Source of the DNA: Nitrososphaerota archaeon
Lineage (GTDB): Archaea; Thermoproteota; Nitrososphaeria; Nitrososphaerales; Nitrosopumilaceae
Assembly (NCBI GenBank): GCA_016200035.1
Contig: JACQFM010000045.1
Span: 1-12,097, forward strand
Length of the DNA: 12,097 nucleotides
Direction: 5' to 3'
Part shown: in pieces, positions 1 to 6,212 of the stretch
Numbering within the stretch: the first letter of the stretch is position 1
Layout of the letters: every line of letters starts with the position of its first letter
The notes under the pieces: model-generated
Seen by the model: the letters and a program-made list of their open reading frames with translations, nothing else
Databases searched by the model: none
Told to the model about the DNA's origin: nothing
Program-made: the position numbers and the translations under genes

Positions 1-252
1 CATTCTAGTTGCACCCATTTTTCCGCTACTAACTGTAACTACAACAACCTTAGAACCCTTCATAAGCTCATAATCATCCGTACCTGTAACGGACATTGAA
101 GAATCTTTTGGCACAGCATTTGTTAGGTCAAGGGCCTCTCCGACTGCCTTATACTTGCTACGATTTATCAGGACAAGATCATCAAGCGATTCTGACGCAA
201 TAAGAAACCCTATAGCAGAACCCACTCTGCCAACTCCAATTATAGATATCAT
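1..252 (-). CDS. mdh: Malate/lactate dehydrogenase family protein, N-terminal part (cut by window edge)
   Basis: The 84 visible codons begin at an ATG at 252-250 and run off the left edge. The product starts with a Rossmann fold: the glycine-rich loop GVGRVGS (residues 6-12), then a second strand and the family block GEALDLTNAVP, which is typical of the LDH/MDH superfamily. Members interconvert malate and oxaloacetate (or lactate and pyruvate) with NAD(P)H; in an archaeon of this type malate dehydrogenase is the likelier role. The strand-2 end reads LVLINRS. The usual acidic NAD-selecting residue is replaced by Asn followed by Arg-Ser, which hints at NADP(H) use (inference). The start lies 14 bp after the uspA stop on the same strand, so the two are probably co-transcribed. 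The active-site His and the substrate-binding Arg lie outside the window. Confidence 0.85.
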   Translation of the reverse strand, partial: MISIIGVGRVGSAIGFLIASESLDDLVLINRSKYKAVGEALDLTNAVPKDSSMSVTGTDDYELMKGSKVVVVTVSSGKMGATRM

Positions 253-266
253 GAAGTATTACCCTA

Positions 267-695
267 TCACTTTACAACAAGTACAGGTGTCTTTGACCCG
301 TGAACTACTGCATTTGACACACTGCCCAGAAAGAACCGCTTTGCGGCGCCATGACCTCGTGCACCAATCACAATGAGATCAAACTTTTTTTCTTTGGCAA
401 AATATATTATCTCATCTGGTTCATGACCATCGGTTATCTTTTCATTAAAGACAATACCATTTTGGGCTGCTCGTTTTTTTGCATAAGCCATGATTTTTTT
501 TGCACGCTCAGAAAGCTCCCTTACATGTGGGAGGGGGAACAAGGTCAAGCCTCTTGGATAAAATGGTATTACATATAGCCCTGTTAAAGTTGCCCCGCAC
601 TGTCTAGCCAAATAAATCGCTTCATCTAAACCTCGGAACGAGTTTTTTGAACCATCTAGAGGTACTAGAATTTTTTTAATTCGATTTTTAATCAA
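267..695 (-). CDS. Universal stress protein, UspA family (uspA-1)
   Basis: The 142-aa product is one complete Usp domain. It opens with strand 1, KKILVPLDGS (Asp14 in the nucleotide pocket), and carries the ATP-binding signature G-x2-G-x9-G-S as G111-AR-G114 then G124-S125. It ends with the usual strand, PVLVVK. Usp proteins of this ATP-binding type are cytosolic and linked to stress survival; the precise role is unknown. The start is a TTG: no ATG or GTG lies upstream before an in-frame stop at 720-722. A TATA-like box (721-728) sits about 29 bp before the TTG, matching a leaderless transcript. The paralogue at 5686-6117 has the same N-terminal length and pattern (M-x2-NR-x-K-x-ILVPLDGS). 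It is the probable first gene of a unit with the dehydrogenase downstream. Confidence 0.9.
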   Translation of the reverse strand: MIKNRIKKILVPLDGSKNSFRGLDEAIYLARQCGATLTGLYVIPFYPRGLTLFPLPHVRELSERAKKIMAYAKKRAAQNGIVFNEKITDGHEPDEIIYFAKEKKFDLIVIGARGHGAAKRFFLGSVSNAVVHGSKTPVLVVK

Positions 696-720
696 TAAAC
701 GAATTGATACTTTACCGATT

Positions 721-728
721 TAATATAT
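721..728 (-). promoter_or_regulatory. TATA box of uspA-1
   Basis: On the minus strand this reads ATATATTA. Its centre is 29.5 bp upstream of the TTG start at 695, the spacing expected when transcription begins at or just before the start codon. It is inferred from sequence and spacing only. Confidence 0.55.
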
Positions 729-747
729 TTAGCCAAAATATCACCTA

Positions 748-756
748 TGATAATTA
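748..756. promoter_or_regulatory. Candidate operator TGATAATTA between uspA-1 and the CBS gene
   Basis: The 9-mer TGATAATTA recurs exactly at 5556-5564 upstream of hsp20-2. Its centre (752) is 27.5 bp upstream of the uspA-1 TATA centre and 57 bp upstream of the uspA-1 start. It lies about 31 bp from the divergent CBS-gene TATA box, so it could serve both promoters. It sits inside a longer AT-rich stretch, ATGATAATTATGAT (747-760). Confidence 0.45.
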
Positions 757-779
757 TGATTAAGAACCATGCTGTGATA

Positions 780-787
780 TTTTATAA
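780..787 (+). promoter_or_regulatory. TATA box of the CBS/ribosome-hibernation-like gene
   Basis: TTTTATAA within ATTTTATAATT (779-789). Initiation would be expected near 810, giving a leader of roughly 45 nt. That leader carries GGAG at 847-850, seven bases before the ATG at 858, so this gene appears to have a Shine-Dalgarno-led rather than a leaderless mRNA. Confidence 0.45.
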
Positions 788-851
788 TTCATATTGATAC
801 TTCATGCAAGAAAATGGTAGGCATATTAGTTAGACAAATTGTAAATGGAGC

Positions 852-2027
852 ATGGTTATGAATTCAGGTAGCGTAGCGTATGAACATCTAAGCAGCCTCA
901 GAGAGCGCAAGATAGGCCAGTTATTAGATAAAGCCATAACGATAGAACCGCATTTTACAATTTCCAAAGTCATAAGCTTAATCACAGAAACTGATTCTTA
1001 CGATGTCTTTTGTTTAAGAGAGGGAGCCGTATCATCCACAAATGTAAGAGATCTTCTGAACGTAAGAAACATTTCATCAATGAGCATTTCTTCATTGTTG
1101 CAGCCAAGTAGACATCTATCGGTGGAGGACTCTGTAGAAAAGGCAGCAACCATTATGGCACACTATAGAGTACGTTCCGTCCCTGTAACAAGTAATGGCC
1201 AGATACTAGGAGTGGTTAATGCAAAAAACATAGTGAATCTCCTGTCTCAGCAGAACTTGAAATGGATTTCTGCCAGCAACATTCTAACTCAAAATCCAAT
1301 TACCGTAAGCAGCAAAGACCCTTTGGCAAAAGCCAGAAGCATCATTACTTCTAAGAGAATAGATCACATCCCAGTAATTCACAATAATAAAGTCAGGCAG
1401 GTTTTGACATCTATGCATTTACTGCAAGTGCTGGGTCCATCACAGAGAATAGGAAGTGATCAAAAAGGATTAAACCCAATAAAAAGACTGGAATCGCCTA
1501 TAGGAAATGTAGGCAGTACTCGGGTTCCTCAATGTAAGACTAACGACTCAGTCAGCACAGTCATAGATATGATGTTAGAAAATGATACTTCATGTTGCCT
1601 GCTTACTCTATGGGATAATTTGCACGGAATAATCACATATGGAGACTTGCTTAATTTGCTTCAGACCAGAATTCCAAGCGAGGTGCCACTATACATAGTT
1701 GGTATGCCAGACGACCTTAAAAATGCAGATATTGTAAAAACAAAATTTGAAAAAATAATTAGAAATCTTACCAAGGTCTATCCTGAAGTCGAAGAAGCTA
1801 GATCCTCTATTAAGGTAATTCACAGTCTTTTGGGACAAAGACAAAACTATGAAGTTTCAGTTAGAGTAATTACTCCATACAAAACATACAACTATAGTGA
1901 AATCGGCTGGGATCTTTCACAGGTATTTGATACGTTAGGACAACGGATAGTGAGAAATCTGAGTAAACGAAGTAAGAGACGCTGGAAAACATCGATAAGA
2001 AAAATAGACAAAAGGGAAATTTTCTAA
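852..2027 (+). CDS. Four-CBS-domain protein with C-terminal HPF/RaiA-like (ribosome hibernation) domain
   Basis: The 391-aa product has four CBS repeats at about residues 18-75, 76-133, 139-195 and 214-271. CBS repeats usually bind adenosine nucleotides. The C-terminal part (about 278-375) is not CBS. Its order is a first strand PLYIVGMPDD, a helix KFEKIIRNL, a strand SIKVIHSL, a strand YEVSVRVITP, then YNYSEIGWDLSQVFDTLG and a helix followed by basic residues. That order and spacing match the beta-alpha-beta-beta-beta-alpha fold of hibernation factors HPF/RaiA (S30AE family). The last 24 residues are strongly basic (SKRSKRRW), as suits rRNA contact. I infer an energy-sensing factor that parks ribosomes; a related archaeal ribosome-dimerising role is possible but not tested here. 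Two starts exist, ATG 852 and ATG 858. GGAG at 847-850 is better spaced for 858. The stop codon abuts the thermosome stop. Confidence 0.85.
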   Translation: MVMNSGSVAYEHLSSLRERKIGQLLDKAITIEPHFTISKVISLITETDSYDVFCLREGAVSSTNVRDLLNVRNISSMSISSLLQPSRHLSVEDSVEKAATIMAHYRVRSVPVTSNGQILGVVNAKNIVNLLSQQNLKWISASNILTQNPITVSSKDPLAKARSIITSKRIDHIPVIHNNKVRQVLTSMHLLQVLGPSQRIGSDQKGLNPIKRLESPIGNVGSTRVPQCKTNDSVSTVIDMMLENDTSCCLLTLWDNLHGIITYGDLLNLLQTRIPSEVPLYIVGMPDDLKNADIVKTKFEKIIRNLTKVYPEVEEARSSIKVIHSLLGQRQNYEVSVRVITPYKTYNYSEIGWDLSQVFDTLGQRIVRNLSKRSKRRWKTSIRKIDKREIF

Positions 2028-3668
2028 TTACATTTCAGGCATTTGGCCAGCGCCAGGGCCTGGTGTTGGTGCGGATGATCTGGATACGGCTACTACATTG
2101 TCAATCCGTAGAATTAGGTTAGCAGTTTCAGTCGCTGACTTGATTACCTGTTCTTTTACTTTTAATGGTTCGATGACCTCGGTTTTTTGCATGTCTCCAA
2201 CAACACCATTTGTGGCGTCTATGCCTGCCCATCTCTCACCCGCACTCTGTTTGGCGCGAAGCTGAGTTATCGAATCTATGGTATTCATGCCAGAATTTCT
2301 TGCCAGCGCGACAGGTATAGACTCCAGTGCCTCAGCAAACTTTTCTACTGCAAGCTGTTCTCGACCAGATAGAGACTGTGCCCATTGACGGAGTTTTGTT
2401 GAAACATATGCCTCAGGAGCTCCACCGCCATAAACTATCATAGGCTTTTCAATCACATCTTTTGCTACCATCAAGGCATCATGAATTGACCTTTCTGCCT
2501 CATCTATTACCCTCTGAGTACCACCTCGAATAAGCAAAGTCACAGCCTTTGGGTTTTTGCATCCCTCGATAAAGACCCAGTTGTCATTTTCTATTGTTTT
2601 TTCTTCAACGTTTTGAGCTTCGCCCAGATCTTTTTCTGTGAGATCATTTACACTTCCCACCATCCTGCCGCCTGTGGCTTTTGCAAGCTTGGACATGTCA
2701 CTCTCTTTGATTCTTCTTACAGCAGCTATCCCTTCTTTGGCAAGATAATGTTGGGCAACATCGTCAATACCTTTCTGACAAAGAATTACGTTTGCTTTTG
2801 TAGATTTTATCTTCTCAACCATTCCTTTTAAGATACTATCCTCTTCTTCCATGAAGGATTTAATTTGCTCAGGACTTGAGATGTTTATCTTTGCCTCAAA
2901 TTCTGTCTTTTCTATTTCGAGTGGGGCGCTAATCAAAGCTATTCTCGCGTTTTGCACCTTTTTTGGCATGCCGCTATGAACAATCTCCTTATCCAAAACA
3001 ATACCGTTTATCAACGTACTGTCTGCTGTTGAACCACCAGCTTTCTTTTCTACCTTAATATTGTTCAAATCAACAGTATAGCCAACATCTTTTTGAGTCA
3101 CTATTGCAAGAGCTGCATCTATAACAAGCTTAGAAAGATCTGCTGCTTCAATTGAGACAAGTTTTGTTTGTAATGCTGTTTTAGCTATCTTTTCCAATAT
3201 TCTTCTGTCCCTTGGGTCTACTTTTTGTGCAATTTCCGCCAATAGCGACATAGCCTTCAAAGAAGCTTTTTTGTATCCATCTGCAATTATTACTGGGTGA
3301 ACATCATTATCTATGAGTGATTCAGCCTTTTCTAAGAGTGCCCCAGTGATAACAACTGCAGATGTGGTACCATCACCCACCTCACTATCTGTGGCTTTAG
3401 CTACTTCGACCATCATCTTCGCAGCTGGATGCTGAACATCAATTTCCTTTAGAATTGTTGCACCATCATTCGTTATGGTTATATCTCCAATAGAGTCGAC
3501 AAGCATCTTGTCCATGCCCCGCGGACCAAGGCTAGTAACAATTATCTCTGCGATTACCTTAGCTGCAGAGATATTATTTCGCTGGGCTTCACGCCCTCTA
3601 GATTGTTTTGATCCCTCTTTTAGTACAATTACTGGAATTCCCTCCGCAGTAGTTTGAACAGATGCCAT
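2028..3668 (-). CDS. thsA: Thermosome subunit (group II chaperonin, Hsp60/CCT family)
   Basis: The full-length 546-aa subunit belongs to the cytosolic double-ring chaperonin that folds proteins in an ATP-driven chamber with a built-in lid. Visible family blocks are SLGPRGMDKML (46-56), the nucleotide-binding NDGATIL (67-73), and EVGDGTTS (96-103) with the catalytic Asp of the GDGTT loop. A helical-protrusion region lies in the middle of the protein, with VYGGGAPE and the late equatorial block GVVGDM further on. The tail ends in GPGAGQMPEM, a Gly/Met-rich tail like those that line the chamber floor. The start is ATG 3668; a TATA-like box about 29 bp upstream suggests a leaderless, strongly expressed gene. 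Archaea often carry two or three paralogues, so the Greek-letter subtype cannot be assigned. It converges on the CBS gene without spacing and is divergent from the PAC2 gene. Confidence 0.97.
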   Translation of the reverse strand: MASVQTTAEGIPVIVLKEGSKQSRGREAQRNNISAAKVIAEIIVTSLGPRGMDKMLVDSIGDITITNDGATILKEIDVQHPAAKMMVEVAKATDSEVGDGTTSAVVITGALLEKAESLIDNDVHPVIIADGYKKASLKAMSLLAEIAQKVDPRDRRILEKIAKTALQTKLVSIEAADLSKLVIDAALAIVTQKDVGYTVDLNNIKVEKKAGGSTADSTLINGIVLDKEIVHSGMPKKVQNARIALISAPLEIEKTEFEAKINISSPEQIKSFMEEEDSILKGMVEKIKSTKANVILCQKGIDDVAQHYLAKEGIAAVRRIKESDMSKLAKATGGRMVGSVNDLTEKDLGEAQNVEEKTIENDNWVFIEGCKNPKAVTLLIRGGTQRVIDEAERSIHDALMVAKDVIEKPMIVYGGGAPEAYVSTKLRQWAQSLSGREQLAVEKFAEALESIPVALARNSGMNTIDSITQLRAKQSAGERWAGIDATNGVVGDMQKTEVIEPLKVKEQVIKSATETANLILRIDNVVAVSRSSAPTPGPGAGQMPEM

Positions 3669-3692
3669 TCTCTGTTAGTTTGTAAAAATTCC

Positions 3693-3700
3693 TATTATAT
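3693..3700 (-). promoter_or_regulatory. TATA box of the thermosome gene
   Basis: On the minus strand this reads ATATAATA, centred about 28 bp upstream of the ATG at 3668. It implies a transcript starting at or a few bases before the start codon. Confidence 0.5.
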
Positions 3701-3721
3701 TATGGGGATGAGTTCCAGAGA

Positions 3722-3730
3722 TGATTATCA
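3722..3730. promoter_or_regulatory. Candidate bidirectional operator TGATTATCA between thermosome and PAC2 promoters
   Basis: This is a near-perfect dyad (TGAT-T-ATCA; ATGATTATCAT with flanks). Its centre (3726) is 29.5 bp from the thermosome TATA centre on one side and 29.5 bp from the PAC2 TATA-like element on the other. It lies 58 bp from the thermosome ATG. The same 9-mer occurs at 6169-6177 before uspA-2. Confidence 0.5.
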
Positions 3731-3751
3731 TTGGTGGAAATACTGTATCAG

Positions 3752-3759
3752 TTTTTAGA
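3752..3759 (+). promoter_or_regulatory. TATA-like box of the PAC2-hsp20 unit
   Basis: TTTTTAGA, centred 33 bp before the ATG at 3789. It would give a leader of only about 6-8 nt. It mirrors the thermosome box around the dyad at 3722-3730. Confidence 0.35.
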
Positions 3760-3788
3760 ACCACAGAGATGTACTTACTATTCATATA

Positions 3789-4532
3789 ATGAGTATAAGC
3801 AAACAAAAAAAATTAGAAAAGATGCCAAACTTGCCTTCTATTCTGTTTATTGGAATTCCAGGTCCCGGTCTAATTGGTACATTTTCACTTACCTACATTG
3901 TGCACTCACTTAAAATGGAAATGGTAGGAGAAATGGAACATCCACGTATATCTTCAGTTATTTTTATAGATAATGGTAATCTTGTAGGTCCAATCAGAAT
4001 ATTTAAAAGGGATTCACTTTTTGCCATTGTTTCAGATGTTCCAATAGATTATTCCTTTGTGGAGGGTTTCGAAGAATCAGTAATTGATTTTTGTAAAAAA
4101 AATAAGGTTGACATGATAGTTGTTCTCAGCGGCATACATGTACAAGAGAGGAATCTGTCAAACCTAAAGACTTATGGTATAGTAACTGACCAAACGATAG
4201 AAAAGGTTCTATACGAAAATGAAATACCAAAATTTCTTTCTGGTATGATTACGGGGCCTGATGCAGCCCTACTGACATTTCTTAAAAATTCGCCCATTCC
4301 CACAATGGTTCTTTTCACCGAGTGCAACTTTTTCTTTCCTGATCCAGAAGCGGCCATTCATGCTATAAAGACGGTTTCACGCATACTTAAGACGGAAATA
4401 GACATCACGGAATTTAAAAAGCAAATTGAATTTTTACGTCTTCAAAGCAGACAGCTCATGCAAGAAACGCTCAATGTTATGATGCCAGAAAAAGCTGAGC
4501 CTGAGATTGGTAGCCCACAAATTTACAGGTAA
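3789..4532 (+). CDS. PAC2 family protein (proteasome assembly chaperone-like)
   Basis: The 247-aa product begins with a short basic segment, then the PAC2-family opening SILFIGIPGPGLIG (residues 17-30). Next come a beta-rich body (ISSVIFIDNG, PIRIFKRDSLFAIVSDVPID) and VDMIVVLSGIHV. The later block FLSGMITGPDAALLTF resembles the glycine-rich turn seen in archaeal PAC2 proteins. The C-terminal 50 residues (EFKKQIEFLRLQSRQLMQETL) look helical and may mediate oligomerisation. Archaeal relatives (Pba-type) have been linked to assembling or capping proteasome particles; whether this paralogue does so is inference. Its stop is 6 bp before the Hsp20 start, so the two are very likely one operon, putting a proteasome-related protein with a holdase. 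It is transcribed divergently from the thermosome. Confidence 0.88.
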   Translation: MSISKQKKLEKMPNLPSILFIGIPGPGLIGTFSLTYIVHSLKMEMVGEMEHPRISSVIFIDNGNLVGPIRIFKRDSLFAIVSDVPIDYSFVEGFEESVIDFCKKNKVDMIVVLSGIHVQERNLSNLKTYGIVTDQTIEKVLYENEIPKFLSGMITGPDAALLTFLKNSPIPTMVLFTECNFFFPDPEAAIHAIKTVSRILKTEIDITEFKKQIEFLRLQSRQLMQETLNVMMPEKAEPEIGSPQIYR

Positions 4533-4538
4533 CTGTAT

Positions 4539-4925
4539 ATGACTAACTATCCTTCTTTGTTTAAAGGCGACATTAATCCATTATTTGGAACTGAATTAGA
4601 TGATTACATCAACAAACAGCTTATGCCCTTATCACATATTTCTGAAAAAGATGACAATTGGGTTTTAAAAATTGATTTGCCATTAGTAAAGAAAAAAGAT
4701 ATTGACATAACTCTTACCCAACAGCATATTATAATCAAGGCTAAATTAGAGAAAACTTACTGCATTTCCAGATTAAACTGTGTGCAAGAATTTAATTATT
4801 TTAACAAAATCATTCCATTGCCATCTGAGGTTGACTCTAAAAAAATTTCGGCAAAGTTCAGTAATGGTATTCTGACTATAACAATACCAAAAAAACAGAA
4901 AGGAATAAGGATAAAAATAGAATAG
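4539..4925 (+). CDS. Small heat-shock protein, Hsp20/alpha-crystallin family (short, hsp20-1)
   Basis: The 128-aa product is an ATP-independent holdase with an unusually short N-terminal arm (about 30 residues). The alpha-crystallin domain (about 33-118) shows WVLKIDLPLVKKKDIDI, then EFNYFNKIIPLP and the signature A105-K-F-S-N-G-I-L112 followed by TITIPK. The C-terminus IRIKIE offers an I-x-I motif, which in this family docks between dimers during oligomer assembly. The central loop is diverged: TYCISRLNCVQEFNYF lacks the usual Arg-rich stretch and contains two Cys. It is the second gene of the PAC2 operon and lies tail to tail with the larger Hsp20, 35 bp away. Confidence 0.9.
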   Translation: MTNYPSLFKGDINPLFGTELDDYINKQLMPLSHISEKDDNWVLKIDLPLVKKKDIDITLTQQHIIIKAKLEKTYCISRLNCVQEFNYFNKIIPLPSEVDSKKISAKFSNGILTITIPKKQKGIRIKIE

Positions 4926-4930
4926 AAACA

Positions 4931-4947
4931 GTTTAAAAATAAAAAAG
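4931..4947 (-). terminator. Poly-T termination signal for hsp20-2
   Basis: On the minus strand this reads CTTTTTTATTTTTAAAC, starting 13 bp after the hsp20-2 stop. T-rich tracts without a hairpin are the usual archaeal intrinsic terminators. No comparable T-tract follows hsp20-1 on the plus strand. Confidence 0.5.
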
Positions 4948-4960
4948 TGGGAGTTTTGGT

Positions 4961-5503
4961 TTATTCTACCTTGACTCTCATCGGCGCTTCTACCTTTGTT
5001 GGAATCTTCTTTGGCAACTCAACGGTTAAGACACCGTTGGTCATCTTTGCAGTTATCTTTGAGCCAACAATTTCTTCCGGAACTGACAATGTTCTTTCGT
5101 ATCTTACTTGAGAGCGTTCTTGTCTGATGTAGTCTTTCTTCTTTTCTTCCTTTGATTCTTTGTGTTCTGCAGAGATCTCTATCTGGCTATCTGTTATGTT
5201 GACATTGACTTCGTCTTTTTCCATTCCTGGTAGATCCGCTGTCAAAACAAACCTGTCGCCTTTGTCGGCAAGGTCACAGGTTATGTCCATGGTGAACTTT
5301 CTCATGCTGCTTGGTAGGTCACGATATGCTCTTTCCATATAGTCAAGGTAATCACTCCAGGCCTTTTCCATCTCGTCCCACGGATCCCCCCTGAACCATG
5401 GATGAGTAGCTCGTGACCATGGCCAGAAAGATCTCTCAAACAATGGCTCTGGAAACCTACTCAAACTAGGAAATGGTGGCTTTTTCTGCGTAATTTTGAC
5501 CAT
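4961..5503 (-). CDS. Small heat-shock protein, Hsp20/alpha-crystallin family (long, hsp20-2)
   Basis: The 180-aa product runs from ATG 5503. The N-terminal arm (1-69) is rich in Pro, Phe and Trp (RSFWPWSRATHPWF, DPWDEMEKAW), the kind of sticky arm that binds unfolding clients. The alpha-crystallin domain (about 70-166) contains LTADLPGMEKDEVNV, YERTLSVPEEI and the signature A152-K-M-T-N-G-V-L159 then TVELPKK. The end MRVKVE supplies a V-x-V variant of the I-x-I tail motif. A longer frame starts at ATG 5536 and adds 11 residues. I reject it because a TATA box (5526-5533) lies inside that extension, 26 bp before ATG 5503, which fits a leaderless start at 5503. It is more canonical than hsp20-1. 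Confidence 0.92.
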   Translation of the reverse strand: MVKITQKKPPFPSLSRFPEPLFERSFWPWSRATHPWFRGDPWDEMEKAWSDYLDYMERAYRDLPSSMRKFTMDITCDLADKGDRFVLTADLPGMEKDEVNVNITDSQIEISAEHKESKEEKKKDYIRQERSQVRYERTLSVPEEIVGSKITAKMTNGVLTVELPKKIPTKVEAPMRVKVE

Positions 5504-5525
5504 GCAAAAAATATTATGAATTTCA

Positions 5526-5533
5526 CTTAAAAA
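5526..5533 (-). promoter_or_regulatory. TATA box of hsp20-2
   Basis: TTTTTAAG on the minus strand, centred 26.5 bp upstream of ATG 5503. It helps decide in favour of that start. Confidence 0.5.
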
Positions 5534-5555
5534 CATCGTATAAGATTTCCATTAC

Positions 5556-5564
5556 TGATAATTA
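5556..5564. promoter_or_regulatory. Candidate operator TGATAATTA upstream of hsp20-2
   Basis: Identical to the 9-mer upstream of uspA-1. The centre (5560) is 30.5 bp upstream of the TATA centre and 57 bp upstream of ATG 5503. The rest of 5565-5685 holds no recognisable gene; it contains a 10-bp perfect palindrome, TCGTATACGA, at 5603-5612. Confidence 0.45.
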
Positions 5565-5685
5565 CCTATTATTTTGAAAGTGGATCTGCTCCAACTATTG
5601 TATCGTATACGAGATCACTGACTGGACACAATTATCTGTAAATAGTTTGTATATTAACAAAGCATCCTCACTAATTTTTTGAACT

Positions 5686-6117
5686 TCATTTCACTATAAG
5701 AACAGGTATTTTAGAATCGTGCAAAATACCATTGGCAACACTACCCAAATATTCTGCATGTTGTGAGCCTTGTCCTCTAGAACCCATCACGATAATGTCA
5801 AATTTTCTCGATTTTGCAAAACCCACAACGGTTTTTACTACGTCAGTTGAAGAAGCTACCTTCTCGCAAAAGACAATGCCGTGTCTTGCTGTACTTGTTC
5901 TGGCATGAGACATTATTTTTCGTGCGGTTTTGAGCATGTTTGCTCTGAAAGTTCTTAATACTCTAGCAAGCTTTGGAGGAAAGTTCTGAGTAACATAGAT
6001 CCCTGTTATCGTACCATTGCATTGTCTTGCAAGTGATATTGCCTCATTAAGTCCTCTTATTGAGTTTAATGAACCATCTAATGGCACAAGAATTCTTTTG
6101 AAGCGGTTTTGTAACAC
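5686..6117 (-). CDS. Universal stress protein, UspA family (uspA-2)
   Basis: This is a single Usp domain of 143 aa from GTG 6117. It has strand 1 FKRILVPLDGS (Asp14) and the ATP-binding signature G112-SR-G115-x9-G125-S126, ending PVLIVK. It is a paralogue of uspA-1, sharing RG-L-x-EAI-x-LARQC and the whole domain layout. A TTG at 6126 would add three residues and has GGTG seven bases upstream. I prefer GTG 6117: the TATA box at 6141-6148 is centred 27.5 bp away, and this start gives an N-terminus exactly aligned with uspA-1. It appears monocistronic, between hsp20-2 and the small Cys-rich protein gene. A cytosolic nucleotide-binding stress role is assumed from the family; the ligand is not shown. 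Confidence 0.88.
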   Translation of the reverse strand: MLQNRFKRILVPLDGSLNSIRGLNEAISLARQCNGTITGIYVTQNFPPKLARVLRTFRANMLKTARKIMSHARTSTARHGIVFCEKVASSTDVVKTVVGFAKSRKFDIIVMGSRGQGSQHAEYLGSVANGILHDSKIPVLIVK

Positions 6118-6140
6118 GTTTTCCAATTCACCACACTTGA

Positions 6141-6148
6141 TATAAAAA
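6141..6148 (-). promoter_or_regulatory. TATA box of uspA-2
   Basis: TTTTTATA on the minus strand, the best TATA match in the window. It is centred 27.5 bp before GTG 6117 but only 18.5 bp before TTG 6126, which argues for the GTG start on a leaderless mRNA. Confidence 0.6.
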
Positions 6149-6165
6149 GAGGATTCGATTTCTAA

Positions 6166-6180
6166 TTCTGATTATCAGAA
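6166..6180. promoter_or_regulatory. Candidate operator: perfect dyad TTCTGA-TTA-TCAGAA upstream of uspA-2
   Basis: Six-base arms flank a three-base centre. The core TGATTATCA (6169-6177) is identical to the thermosome/PAC2 site. Its centre (6173) is 28.5 bp upstream of the uspA-2 TATA centre and 56 bp upstream of GTG 6117. A weak RNA hairpin at the 3' end of the upstream small gene is an alternative reading. Confidence 0.5.
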
Positions 6181-6212
6181 CTGAGAAGTCACGATCGGGA
6201 AAATGTTCTAAC

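Noticed and set aside
155..376. Plus-strand frame of 73 codons across the dehydrogenase/uspA-1 junction
   Set aside because: It covers the ends of two well-supported minus-strand genes and has no family features.
5504..5536. Eleven-residue N-terminal extension of hsp20-2 from ATG 5536
   Set aside because: The extension contains the TATA box that sits 26 bp before ATG 5503, and its residues are not typical of the family arm.
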